DNA from: Siphonodentalium dalli | Taxonomy: Eukaryota; Mollusca; Scaphopoda; Gadilida; Siphonodentaliidae | Reading direction: 5' to 3' | Assembly (NCBI GenBank): GCA_032622095.1 | Contig: CP136069.1 | Location: forward strand, 88,124,958 to 88,188,957 | Length of the DNA: 64,000 nucleotides | Shown here: positions 22,882-35,318 of the stretch, piece by piece | Layout: each line of letters starts with the position of its first letter | How positions within the stretch are numbered: position 1 is the first letter of the stretch | Program-made: the position numbers and the translations under genes | Notes under the pieces: model-generated | What the model was told of the DNA's origin: nothing | Databases searched by the model: none | The model's input: the letters and a program-made list of their open reading frames with translations, nothing else

Positions 22882-25150
22882 ATAATTTTTTTAATTAAAA
22901 TTAGTTTTTCCTCAAGGGAAGCCCGAAACTGAACTATATGGATTATTATCCTCGGTCTTGTGTTATCAGGAGGGTTAAAATTTATTATCCGTTTATTGCC
23001 TACTCCAGTCAATCAGCGATCGGATTAGCCCACGCATGAATGCGTCCTGTGCAAATCCCGCGCTCTAACAATTCATCTAGCCAGTTTTATTTCCAACTTT
23101 TAATAATAAGATTTGCGAGTCGCGGGGTTGGGAATGGCACCGCCATGGGAGGGATCTATGATAGTTCAGTTTCGGGCTTCTCTTGAGGAAAAACTAATTT
23201 TAATTTTAAAAATTATATTTTTCCGCCAAGGAAACTATATGGATTAGAATGCAAGCCCAGGAGGAGGCAACGAGCAATAAATTTAATAATCCAGTTTGAC
23301 GGGAATGTACTCTTCCAAAACAGATGTCATGTAAATGTGATTTAGTCATGAATCAGCTTTGATATGTTATGTGAAAGAGCTCATAAATTCAGATTCCAGT
23401 ATTGCTCAAGCTTGTACCTGCCCCCCCCCCCTGGTTTTAGGAAGAAACGTCCCAGGCAGTGCCACACCATACGCGCCAGGTAGAAACCGAGCAAGTAGAG
23501 ACTTCTTCTTCTGCCGCTGACTTCACTGCATCTTCTTCTCGTTTTCATGTGATGAGAGTGATTTCTGTAGATATCTTCCAAAATAGAAAGCGCTATTGAC
23601 AGTATGCGACATCGAGTCGTCCCCACACAGAACAGCCTCCAAAGGCTCGGGTGCGATTGTCCTGGAGGATTGGTTGCCCGAATCTCCGAGAACGGCACCC
23701 CGCCTGCCACGGACTGCTCGTGCAGGACCATGGGGCTCGAACTGGTTCATCCCGAGGTAAAGACTGGTACAGTTGTGCAAGTTTGTGTAAGTCAGTTGAC
23801 ACATATCCTGTGATGAAGTTTTGTACAAGAGATCGACCCATGTCGTTTCCATACGCAAAGCGAGTTCCTTAGGAACGACAGAATCCCGTGATTCTTGCCC
23901 ATCGTCGTCAAAGCCATCAGACGCCATGAGAAGTATAGGAAGCATGTCAATATCGACCACAGCAACAGAACTCCCTGCATCAGGTTGAGATAAGGTACTA
24001 TAGGGAAGCCCACTCGGGGAATGGCTCGAACGAGGTATAATTTAAATGCTCTCGCAGTTGAAGTTAAGGTGCTTTGGCCCACCCCAATGCCAGAAGTCAG
24101 CAAAAAGAGAAAATTATAAGGATCCATTTGACCAGAGAAAACCCCCCCACCGAATATCCCGAATGCAGGTGGTCCAGACAAGCTGGAATAAACGTCGATG
24201 ACATACCACTAGGGTCCCATGACGGCAGAGGAGCAGGCCTGGACGTATCACGTGGGATGACGTTTCCAGGGGGACAAGACCGACCCTCATAATGGGGTGG
24301 GCCACAGCACCGTGGGGAAGCGTCAGAAGGCCTTTTGGCTGGAGCGCATTGAGCGGCACCGGACATCGAGACTTCCCCAATTGGATTACAAGTTATATCT
24401 TGTTTATGAATACATGTAAATTATCGTCAAAGGAGACATTTCTGTCTTGGCCAACTTTCTGCGCACTAACAGAGCTGTTGCATATACGATGAGGTAGTGT
24501 ACATGAAATGAACGTAGCGAGAAGTCGGCTTCATGAAATAGAGTTAGCACAAAATTAGGAGACTTCGCATACCGTACCACGTGGACTCCGAAATCGGACG
24601 ATTCATGCCACCGTATATGTTGCACAATAATGCAATATAGGTTTGCTACAAGTAAACGATGTGCGTCTGTAGTCATTGTCAAAATGGCCATCAATGGCGA
24701 AGTTCTCAACGTGATTTTGTCGATTCCAATCCCAAAATTTTCGAGATAAAATGTGTCGATAAAAAACACGGAATTTTTATAAATTGCGTTGCGCATACTA
24801 TGAAACGAAGAGTTTCTGCGCGTACTTAAAATATTAAACGACCGGGTAAGCAACGGATAAATTGCAAGTTTGTTATCAACAATAAATATTGAGTTGATAA
24901 ACTCGCAATAGAGAAATACTTCCTTTAGTTAAAACCATGTCTGATAGGTCCAAGGAGAGAAATAAAACTGGCTAGATGAATTGTTAGAGCGCGGGATTTG
25001 CACGGGACGCATTCATGCGTGGGCTAATCCGATCGCTGATTGACTGGAGTAGGCAATAAACGGACAATAAATTTTAACCCTCCTGATAATACAAGGCCGA
25101 GGATAATAATCCATATAGTTCAGTTGAAGGGCTTCTCCTTGGCGGAAAAA
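22882..25150. mobile_element. composite TIR element with GC-rich cargo
   Basis: Absent from the matching site in copy B (near 54306). It contains a ~335-bp MITE at 22882-23218 with ~58-bp inverted ends (aagggaagcccgaaactga). A longer segment at 23212-25150 follows, whose ends share tttttccgccaagg and 'aactatatgga'. Its right 185 bp (24965-25150) is the reverse complement of the MITE's left part. The middle (23400-24400) is markedly GC-richer, holds a C-run at 23423 and several overlapping frames on both strands. No transposase is recognised. Confidence 0.6.
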
Positions 25151-25214
25151 TCATCTTCAGACTTTTTGGTTATAACCGCATAACTTTAATCAAAAACAAT
25201 TTCTTAGTAACAAT

Positions 25215-26317
25215 AATATGATCATACGCTAGCGTAATTAACGAACCAAAGCAAAACCACTCACATGAGGGTAGCTGTAAATTTTTTTATTTTTTTATTT
25301 TTTTTTATCAAAATCTGTTTCTAGATTCCCTGGTATTCCCTCCAAATAAGATTCACATAAGGCTATATTGCATGGGTTCGTCGAATGAATTGACCCCAAT
25401 CATAATTTCGAGTATAAATAAGGCAAATCGTACTTCCGGGTAGTCTTGATCGACAGCTTGACTATTCATGGTTATAAACTACTAGTACGAACATCAAAGT
25501 GAAAATAGTTATACCTTGTCGAGAGGGGAACGGGAACATCTTTAATGAATTTAACCAATTTATTTATTTTCTTGATGCTGAGTGAGCACTGCGGCGGAGA
25601 TACTATACCGAGAAGCGTGTCCATTTCATAGCTGTTTATTTCATTCAAAGGTGTCACCGTGGCGATCTCAACGGAAATTGGCAAACAACGTCATCGTGTA
25701 ACTTTCCCCATTGACCGAGTTCATCTGAACCTGCACAAATGTATCTTCTGCTTTGTTCATAATTATGTGTTTCCTTTCGATTCCAGAAAATAGTATATTT
25801 ATGGATTTTCACATGCATGTACATGTATGTACTATATAGTCTTTTGATGATAATAATTAATTCCTTATTAAATATATGTTATTTCGTTTCACACAGTACC
25901 GCACAGTTCCAAGTGCTGTACATTAAATGCCCGCCTTCGCACAGTATAACGGTAAATCCGTGATGACATTCTTATTATATTTCACATCAGGAATTCCGAT
26001 CACTTTTCACTAGCCCCGATGTGTGTTGACTGTAGTTACTATAGTGTCGTTATTTATTGTGTCTTATTTTCTCAATAAAAGGTAAACTAACGTTACGAAT
26101 GAACTAACATTGTAATTCATATTCATAATTCTCATCTGCAATACCAGTAATCGAAAAACACAGTAGCAAGATTTTCCAATTACGACATTAATGCTTTAAG
26201 ACCACTGATCTACTGTGCGACAAAAGGGCTCATGAAATCCAAAACAGCAGCGTTGTATTATATATCACAAAATCAGATATAGTCTATATACGACCCAAAG
26301 CGTCTGGTTTGGTTCAT
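25215..26317. mobile_element. 1.1-kb insertion of unknown class
   Basis: Present in copy A, missing between agtaacaat and ataaatgtaaccc in copy B. It contains a T/A-rich run at 25276-25310 and a 70-codon minus frame (25472-25684) that I do not recognise. No clear TIR was found, so only insertion status is supported, by comparison. Confidence 0.5.
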
Positions 26318-27293
26318 TATAAATGTAACCCGTGAGGGGGTGTCCACTTCAGGGCTACTTTATATACAATGCCAAATAGCTCAACTTGACAAATAGAGGG
26401 ATCAGATATATTACCTAATCATCTCAGTCTTCAATGGGCGAGTATAACTTCAATGAATCGATTATAAATTAATCTGTTCTTCTTAATCAACACTGACAGT
26501 GTGTGTGATTGGAAATTACATCGATCATATGGATGAATCCATTCAGATTGTGATTAATTACTTGTAATTAACTCTATTATCAACGGTAGATGAAGGTATA
26601 ACCATAGTATATTCCAATGTACCACTCTCAGTATCGAATAGTATCTTCAAAACTAAAATCAGAGATTCATTCACTGTCTTGGAATATTCAATAGATTAAA
26701 ATAATTGCAACGTAATCTGTGAGAGAATAGTCATTCTCTGAACAGAATTTAATGTTGAAAATGAAAACAGTATTAACCGATATCCATAGTAAACAATATC
26801 TGTATGAAATCCCAAGATTACTATCAGTCTCTCCAGAACATTGTTCAACTTAAAGGATGTGACAAAGAAGCAGGTTTGTAAGAGATGGTTAAAACGGTCA
26901 TCTTAGTTTCATTCATTTTGGCAGCAAGAAACATAAACATGGTATTTATAATGCAACTCTCAAATGATATATAAACCACTTTCCAATAGAATCAAACAGA
27001 TATAAAGTAGATATCAATTAGGATGCACTGAATTAGAAAACACTGAGATTTATTGTATAAATGAGTCTACGTTCAGCAGTTGAGCTTGTTATATATGTCA
27101 TGCCCACCAATAATTTTCACCAGGTCTCCAGCCGTCTCCTTCCATATGCAAATAAACAGTATAATAATTGGCATCATTTGTTTGCAGCAATTACATCAGA
27201 TGTTTCAGATGGCATCTGCTGATTGGTTATTAATTTAAAATAGGACTATGTATCGTATATAAACAAGGATATATTCAGTAGTTGCCCTTGCTA

Positions 27294-27488
27294 CAGCAAT
27301 GCCCTAAGTAATCGACTCTTTAAACACAGCAGAATTATGGGTAACTTTTCAGGATTTAGTCGGAAATATGGCTTGTTGCCATTCATCAGAAAGCTCTCCC
27401 CAAGAGCTTTCTGATGAATGGCAACAAGCCATATTTCCGACTAAATCCTGAAAAGTTACCCATAATTCTGCTGTGTTTAAGGAGTCGA
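27294..27488. mobile_element. foldback element split by another transposon
   Basis: Both arms and the centre are here. The last bases (TACTTAGGGCATTACTGTA) lie 3.1 kb away at 30635-30652 because the element at 27492-30633 inserted in the right arm. The full-length members supply the empty site. Confidence 0.85.
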
Positions 27489-27491
27489 TTA

Positions 27492-30400
27492 GGGACCTTG
27501 TCAAATTACAAGCGGAAATTCCGCCGGAGAACGGAGTTTTTTTCTCCGCTCCCCGCTAAAAACTCCGTTCTCCGCTTGTGAAATTTTAACGCGCACAGGA
27601 GTTTTTCCTCCGCTGTAAACTCCGGTAGTAATTACAGCTAACTCCGTTCAAATTGGCAGAAACTCCGCTGAATCCAGAGCTGTAACTCCGCTGTGGCGAG
27701 AGCGGAAACTTCGATGATGTCACGAGCTGAAACCGGAGCGGTATCAAACTCCTCTGTTATATGCCGGGGAGCTTGTCCAAATTAAATTGGAATTTCCGTC
27801 GGAGAACTTTTATAAATAGAAGATTAAAGTCCCAAATAAATTATTCTCAAACCCCGGTTTATATTATAGGCAACACATGTAGGCTATTTAGTATTTTCCC
27901 TGTCACATTTCAATCCTACGTTTTCATGTGCCGCAAAACCGTCACGGTGGGTGACAAAGCCCCGAATATCTCGTGAAGCAAGTGCTATTAAGGGGGAAAT
28001 CAAATGACCAATCCTTTTGAATGGGGATTTCCATGCAAACCACACCAACAAAAGTTATATATGAAACATTGTCTGGGAACTATTTACAGCAGCCATATGA
28101 TTAAACAGACATAACATTTAACTGGCGGCTGGGTTTGGTAAATATGCAATTTTTGCTATAAATTTATTTTTGGAATTACAACTTGAAAAAAAACCCCAAA
28201 AAATACATAAACTTTCTCAATGGAACAAATTCTAAGCCGACCCGCCATATAAATGTGTATTGTTTTCAATACCGCACAGCATTCACACCCGGAAATATCT
28301 GCAATTTGTAACTTTTACTGCAGAGATTTGCATGGAAATAAATGTCCATTAAAAATTGGTCACTTGACATCCTCCTTAATTTGCTGCGTTGCCGAATTAT
28401 GAAATTATACCGTAATCCAGTGCTACCGTAAACAATGCAAATTTTGATTTCGTACGAGTAATTTTGCGATTAGGTAACTTGTCCTCATTTGGTTCATCGG
28501 TCACCCTTTAATGTGCAAACCAGTATCAAAAGAAGAATAAAGACTAAAATAAATTATTCCCCCCTAACCCGGTTCCCTGCCCTGTTTATAGTATACTTTC
28601 CGTGTGGCATGTTTCAATTTTTCATTCTTTGTCAAACTCACTTTTAATGGTGAACGCAAAACAGGGAATTTACAGCTAGCCTAAAAGGTTACACAGTCAT
28701 CTCTGCAAGTGCTATATTTGCGACATCGTCGGATCAGAGATATCTCTGGTCGGATTCTGAGAATACCGTTAACCCAGTGCTATTAGTAAACAATGCAAAT
28801 CTTAAAACATGCTCCCAATGCTGCAGACAGCTAGTCGGCTTATTTTCCAATATTTGGTGAGTCAGCAGCGTGACAAAATTGGTGATTTCGTGATATCTCC
28901 CTATGGCTTGAGTATCAGTTGGTTTGGGTATCACTTGTCCTGCACCCTCTCCCTATTAAAGTTCTCGTGCGATTCGAGTTTTCCAAGTGTGGTATTTTTA
29001 GAGATCATATTCCACCAGTACAAAACCTTGGAACTTTTTGAAGTTTCGACAGGGAAACTTATAGTCGAAAGAATAACACAGGGAAATTGAGGGAATATAT
29101 TTCTTAATCATCACCTGTTCCTGAACAATGTACTTCACTGTACGTGAAGGTCCCATCAGGGCCATCACGAAATTGCACGATATAAGTGACTTTGTGAATT
29201 TTGTTTCTAAGCATCGTGTTAAGGGAACCGGTGTTCTGAAAAAGGTGCATCTATTCCGAGATACTATTTGTTGCAGAACACCGGTCTTTCCAATTACAGT
29301 ACTGATTGCATATGGAAAACATGGATGGCGACGAGTCGCTAATGGTGAAAACTATTTTAAACTCTGTTAATTTGGCACCCGGAACGATTTTATCGCTGCC
29401 GAGTTGTAGCTGAGTATGTTATTTATAGGAAACAGGCGACATATGCCCGATATTTTGTGTTTAGTGCTTTTATCTGAGATAAGTTTGTCCGGGCACCTGC
29501 AAGGTTTTAAAAGCCTGCATAACTTGAATATATTATATTAGGATACCGATATATAAACTCTATTAAACACTTATTTTTGGGACTTTATGTCCAGTAACTG
29601 TGGAACTATTTATAGGCTTTAAATTATAGCAGCCTGGTATCTTGAAAAGTTTAAAATTAATTGGGTCTCTTGAACCTCATTCGGCCGGAGTCATTGGAAA
29701 TTGACACGAAATAGACCTCGTACAGTATACTCCAAGCGTAAAAATGTCGTTATTTGAATATTCATCATTATTTAGACCGAGAAACATTTCCAATCACAGT
29801 CCAATGGGGAGAAAATAGTCAAATATTATGGGAGGCTAAATGAAATGTACAGAAGCATAATCCAATTGTGTTGAAACGAAAATTAAAAAATCATTTAACC
29901 AAATAACACAACCCACCGAGAAGATTGAATCTGCCGGTTTAATATGAGTGACAGGCCATGGGGCGGAGCTAAAAGAGAATCGACCAATCGCGTAACGAAT
30001 AGATAAATAGTGAAGAAATTGCACAATGGCTTGCCGACAAAATACTAAACAATTAGTGATAAATGAATTATAACTAGATGAATATGCAGATTGTGAACCG
30101 AACTTGCTAGAATATTAGATACTATGACAATCAGTGATGAATAAAGTGTACTTTGGTACGAATAAAGTGTACTTCAATGCGATAAAAGTGAAGTGAAATG
30201 ACATGATTTACGTGTTATATATAATAAAGTACGGAATCGGAATCGAAAAAGAGCATGCATCGTTCACTAATTATTACTGCCAATTAATCAAACAATACCT
30301 AATATTATAAAACAATGCAAACAACATGTTAACAGAGGGGTAAATCGTAGATAAGCTACAGTGCAAGTATGACTGAATTAATTCTTCTTTGCCATTCATA

Positions 30401-30633
30401 TATCGCTGATAATAAAATACGGGGTGTGTTTCCTAGTAGAAAACTCCACAGTAATTCCGTTACGTCGTAACAAAAACTCCGCCGGAAACTTCGCTATAAC
30501 TCCGATGAAATTAACAAAAACTCCGGCGTGTTTTACGCTATTTACCTTACAGGAGAGCGGAGTTTTTAGCGGAGAGCAGAGAAAAAAACTCCGTTCTCCG
30601 GCGGAATTTCCGCTTGTAATTTGACAAGGTCCC
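27492..30633. mobile_element. TIR element E1, PIF/Harbinger-like by TSD, non-autonomous
   Basis: It begins GGGACCTTGTCAAATTACAA and ends with the inverted copy. The TIRs are about 72 bp with two mismatches. The target duplication is TTA (27489-27491 and 30634-30636), shown by intact foldback copies. A 3-bp TWA duplication is typical of PIF/Harbinger. Subterminal zones (27530-27760 and 30440-30610) are packed with CTCCG/CGGAG words. The middle holds at least two diverged copies of a module (aaataaattattc...tttatagtatactttc). No transposase or Myb-like frame is seen. The superfamily call rests on the TSD and needs a transposase relative. Confidence 0.65.
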
Positions 30634-30834
30634 TTACTTAGGGCATTACTGTATATGCCATGTAATCCCAATAACAGTTATCACCAGGTTTTTCTATGCA
30701 AAATATAACAATAAACTTATTTACGTCATTTTTTGTGGCAATTATGTTTTCCTATTTAAATTTTTTTTAAAAGGCTAAATATCGTATTTAAATTATTTTG
30801 AAATATACATGTATTCAGTAGATGGCCTTGCTAA

Positions 30835-33475
30835 GGGAGCATGTCAAAACCTCTTTCGCATATGCGAAAAAAATGCGAAAAAAGTGGCGTCATTGACGTC
30901 GTTTTTTCGACATTATCAGAGTTTTTTCGTCATTATCGCACGCCGTAACGTTGTACATTTTCGTCAATTTTTCGTCATTTTCGCTGTCTTGGTTCGATGT
31001 TTTCGCAATTATCGCAGTTTTGTTTCGCAGTTTTGCTCAAATGTTCGCTGTTCTGTTTCGACATATTTTCGCAGTGTTTGTTTTCGTCAAGATCGCAGCA
31101 TTATATCCGTCAATATTGCTGTTGTGTCGATATGATTGGCAGGACAGTTCGTGTTCAATAAATACTCCATAGTCGCAGTTTTATACTGATGTGTCGCGAA
31201 CGGGAAGATGTCGATGTCCATGCTGAAATTTCGCAGATCGGAGTGACAGTTTGTGTTCAATAAATACTCCATAGTCGCAGTTTTATACTGATGTGTCGCG
31301 AACGGGAAGATGTCGGTGTCCATGCTGAAATTTCTCAGATCGGAGTTTTTATCATAAGAATTCCATTGATTTAATCGGAGTATTCTCCGATATGAAAACA
31401 TTTCCGATTTGATCGGAGTTTATAAATGTAGGCCTATTAGTAAATTTCTCCGATCTACTGAAATCTCCGATTTGGTTAATATCGGACAATTCAAACTTCG
31501 TTTAATAATAAACTATTATTAATAGAAGATTATTTAAAGTCCCAAATAAATTATTCCCAGACCCAATTTATATAATAGGATAGGCCAACACAATCATTTC
31601 CTACGTTTTGATGTCACACGGTGCCCGCAAATCCGTGGGTTTATAGCAGTGATATTGCATCACTGGTTTACAGTAAATATTACAGTACAGGTTGAAGTCC
31701 CCCTAAATCTCGAGCAATAATTGCTACACCGTCGCATTAATACTGCAGAGTGGTACCGTAAACAATGCAAATTTTAATTTCGAAAATCGTTTTTGTGTGT
31801 GATTATGTAACTTGTCTTCACTTTGGGTAAACCGTCACCATTTAATTGTGCGAACTATTATGAATAAAAGAATACAGCCGAGGACGACAATAAATTATTC
31901 CACAACCCCGATTTATAGTATACTTTCTGTATGCCACGTAGAGTTAATTTCTACAGTTTCAATCTGTCTTTCTAGACCAGACACATATTTTAATGTGGAC
32001 GCAAATCAGGGTGTTTACATCATCGTCGGACAGTCGTAGATAATGCTTTAATTTTCGCAATATAAGTATGAAATCATTGTTAGATATCGGAAGCGCAGCA
32101 TAATCATGATTAATTCGTCGGCGACTTTTATACTTTTATTTCAAATCTACACATTTTATTCAATATATATCAACGATCAGATGCGACAAAGTTAAGTTAA
32201 TACAAGTTAATACAAAACATATTATATAATAGTTTGGAATTTCCACGAATTGCACAATCATATTATGTTGTGCTATTTTTAGCACTAATTTCCCAGGCCA
32301 ATCCTAGTTTCGTTTGTGGGTAGCATTGACTGACAGAGGAGTTGAGTGTTATGTTTTTCTCGATTCTTTATTGAATGAATAATAAAAAATATGGATAACA
32401 TACCATTATAAAACAATGAACTTAGGGGGTATGGCTCTATATATGTCTGGCGTTGATACAATGTGATGAGGGCTTGTTCTATATCGGGCCTATTGCTTCA
32501 AATGCTGGATCATGTGGATGGACGGTTGTCGCTCCCGTTGTGGGTGGGTGCAGCTGGTTTCAAATTTCTGTGTGATTTCATCTTTTTTCTGTTGGATGTG
32601 TGATACCTGGGGTTGTGAAAACCCTAACTTCTTCGTACTGTCGACCTGTGTAAACTGCTGGTCTAATATTTTCCCAACTGCGTATATGTCCGCTACCGAT
32701 AGATCTCTTTGTCAATAAATTATCTCTCTCTCTCTCTCTATTCGATTTCATCACTGTTTCTAGCCATGATCGAACTGATATTATGACATCAAGTCGCTTC
32801 ATTTTGGAATTTTATATATCAGATGTGTTGTTTTTGTCCAACGAGTTAAACCATTGTTCACTAATTGAGAAGACATCACGACAACAACAAAACTGTCGCA
32901 CAGTTCACGCATAGTTGTGAGGGACCGGTATATACGTCATTATGTCAGTAGACCTATATGTTTGTATAGCCTTTTGCTAAATGTCACCCCTTCACACATT
33001 TGGAATGGGTTGACTATTGTTTAATTAGGCCTTGTGCGAACTCATAGCTATCAAAACAGTCGAACTGTCAAGTCATTGTACTTGTGTGTTAACCGCATAG
33101 AGTTGTTTGTATGGCCTTTGGCTGACAGCCAATAAAAATTCAGCTGGCATCTGATTACGCAGAAGGCAAAAAATAAATGCGCGGATTTATGAAGTGCGAC
33201 AACATCGTATGGATGTTTTAACTTTTCATCGTTTGCGAATATCGATCAATGTTTCGACGTCGCGACTTTCGCGTTGTCGAAAGTTTCGACATTTTACGGA
33301 AATTTTGGTCTGTTGTGGTTTCGACGTTATCGAACTTTTATGGCCAGTCGCTTTCGACGTTATCGCATTATTTTTCGTCAATTCCGACATTTCGTTATTG
33401 CACATTTACGTCAAAACTTTTTCGACATTATCGACAATATTTTCGCATATGCGAAAGAGGTTTTGACATGCTCCC
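30835..33475. mobile_element. TIR element E2, relative of E1
   Basis: It begins GGGAGCATGTCAAAACC, with a perfect TIR of about 36 bp that contains a TTTCGCATATGCGAAA palindrome. The target duplication is TAA (30832-30834 and 33476-33478). Subterminal zones are filled with TTCG(A/T)CATTATCG-like words. A 102-bp tandem duplication lies at 31151-31345 and TCTCCGAT words at 31330-31500. Internal sequence at 31513-31620 and 31745-32040 matches E1 at about 27820-27930 and 28400-28640. TIR consensus GGGAnCnTGTCAAA is shared with E1. No coding region. Confidence 0.65.
32872..33164. repeat. ~292-bp segment shared with 35027-35318
   Basis: Near-identical to 35027-35318 (gacaacaacaaaactgtcgc ... ggcatctgattacgca) with a few base changes and a 2-bp indel. 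Here it is inside E2, 20 bp before the right subterminal array. At 35027 it abuts the orphan frame. Confidence 0.85.
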
Positions 33476-33479
33476 TAAG

Positions 33480-33806
33480 CCATGCTCATCAACATTTATC
33501 ACCAGGTTTCCCTATGCAACTCTGAAATCTATATAGACGCCACATTCCCTTTTTCCATCATGTACATCGGCTGGTGGGTTTTCCGGCCAAATGCGTTATA
33601 GCTATTTGAGCATTGGCTGGTTTGCTGCCCAACCAGGTTCAAAGGGCTAACCCTTATATTATGACGATAACAGCCGTAGAGTGGGGACTTTCAATACATT
33701 GTCTATGTCAATCAGATCTAACCAATTCTCTTACTACTTGATATTGAGTGCTCTTGGTCACTTTTTATGAGCAAGCATGATAAAAAGTTTCAAATAAATT
33801 GCTTAC
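33480..33806. other. intron-flank sequence upstream of T3 donor
   Basis: Contains 'ttttccggcc' and 'ggttcaaagggctaaccc', the latter a piggyBac-like terminal motif in reverse, and text related to the flanks of the other T exons (gcatgataaaaag...aataaattgcttac). No further exon recognised. Confidence 0.4.
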
Positions 33807-33860
33807 TTGGTGTGGTTATGAACGGTGGTATTCTGGTGGATGTCACTGGTGAAGTATGAT
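33807..33860 (-). CDS. T3 exon: Thr/Pro-rich linker exon
   Basis: A 54-nt minus-strand exon with acceptor ttctattttag and donor gtaagc. In the phase used by the other T exons it reads HTSPVTSTRIPPFITTP. Its sequence differs from T1/T2/T4, yet phase, splice signals and Thr richness are kept and its flanking intron is homologous. In transcript order the next recognised exon is C at 15170. Confidence 0.55.
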
Positions 33861-34079
33861 CTAAAATAGAACCAAAGAAGAAATGAAGAATTAGCTGAGG
33901 AATGGATCATTACACAGTCACTCTTAGGGGGCGGAGCATAGCTGTTGCTAGGAGACAGTCATCTGCTCATATACATTAAATGGTTTTACAGCCTGTGCTT
34001 ATACTGGTTTTGAAAAACACAAAAACTTGTTCTTGTCTTAATTAAAAACAGTGCATCTCTTCATAACAATTTATATATT

Positions 34080-35026
34080 TGTTCTGGGGTATAAAATAAC
34101 AAGTGCACCGCCAAGTATGGCATATGCCCCGGAGCTTAGTTTACAGAGTGGGGAAATGGATAGAATTTCTTTTTTTCTAAATCCAAGAAGTGAGTATCCT
34201 TTCCCTTAAACTGGGCTATCAATACACCAAAGCACGACCAAATCAGATGATCCATGCCCAAGGTACAAGCATAAAATTAACAAATTTCCAAGTCAAACAA
34301 GGGCTGTTACTCTGGTAAAAATTTATGGACGAAACCTGTAGTATATGGATATCCTTTCCCCCAACCGGCACTATCACCATGTGCTATCACCATGTCAAAG
34401 GACAAGAAATCCAATAAAGACATCCACAGCATGTTTGTTATGGACGAGTTGATGCATTTTACACTAAGGGACATAACTCTGGAAAAAAAGTGCAGACAAA
34501 ACAAGCACTATGTGGAGATTCTTTCCACAAAGCTGGTACACAGGCATACCAAAGGACATCCAAATTGGACTATCGATACTAGATGCTGTGTTGTGAAATG
34601 TTTGTTATTGATGGACGGAAGGATGGATGGACGGATGGCTAGACGAACTGGAGGACGGACGGATGTCTCCACCATAAACTCCCGAATCGTCCTTCGGAGG
34701 TTCAGGGGGCACACTCTCTATTATTGGCCCAATCAGTGCTGTAATGTTTATGCCCAATAATGTATCCCAAATACAGTAGTTAATATTTACACTTGTGACG
34801 AATTCAACCAATGTGTTCTCTAAAATGTGGTTGTAATTTTCAACAATCTTAGTTCATTGCGACATTCTTCCATTAGGGATAGTTTTTGGATATTAACTGG
34901 TTGGTTTTGTTCTATGAAATAAGCCCACAATATGTCTTCAACGAAATTTGGTTGTACTATAGTTGGTAACTCTCATAATAAAGCATGATAAAAGTCCCGT
35001 TAGGATCTATAATACAGTATAATACA
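34080..35026. repeat. third, diverged copy of the 4.9-6.95 kb repeat region
   Basis: Matches parts of 4880-6950: 'cctgtagtatatggatatcc', a GGATGGATGGACGG tract at 34620, the closing hairpin at 34680-34710, and the T-exon flank at 34965-35020. The flank stops short of the exon, where the 292-bp segment begins. The long frame at 34392-34760 is a by-product. Confidence 0.65.
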
Positions 35027-35318
35027 TCACGACAACAACAAAACTGTCGCACAGTTCACGCATAGTTGTGAGGGACCGGTATATACGTCATTATATGTCA
35101 GTAGACCTATATGTTTGTATAGCCTTTTGCTAAATGTCACCCCTTCACACATTTGGAATGGGTTGACTATTGTTTAATTAGGCCTTGTGCGAACTCATAG
35201 CTATCAAAACAGTCGAACTGTCAAGTCATTGTACTTGTGTGTTAACCGCATAGAGTTGTTTGTATGGCCTTTGGCTGACAGCCAATAAAACTTCAGCTGG
35301 CATCTGATTACGCAAAAG
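35027..35318. repeat. ~292-bp segment, second copy
   Basis: Partner of 32872-33164. Its upper edge lies at the stop codon of the orphan frame. Confidence 0.85.

Larger units (their letters stand above)
13545..27300. repeat. segmental duplication, copy A
   Basis: Collinear with 49209-60483 in blocks: 13545-15000, 15046-15826, 20464-20920, 22789-22881, 25151-25214 and 26318-27300. The gaps are insertions present on one side only, so copy B gives the empty sites for the DIRS, HINE-like and TIR elements here. The shared part includes exons C and D. Confidence 0.85.

Noticed and set aside
23523-23960. 145-codon minus frame in GC-rich cargo
   Set aside because: Several other frames of similar length overlap it on both strands, no family is recognised and no splice context is clear. 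Kept only as cargo.
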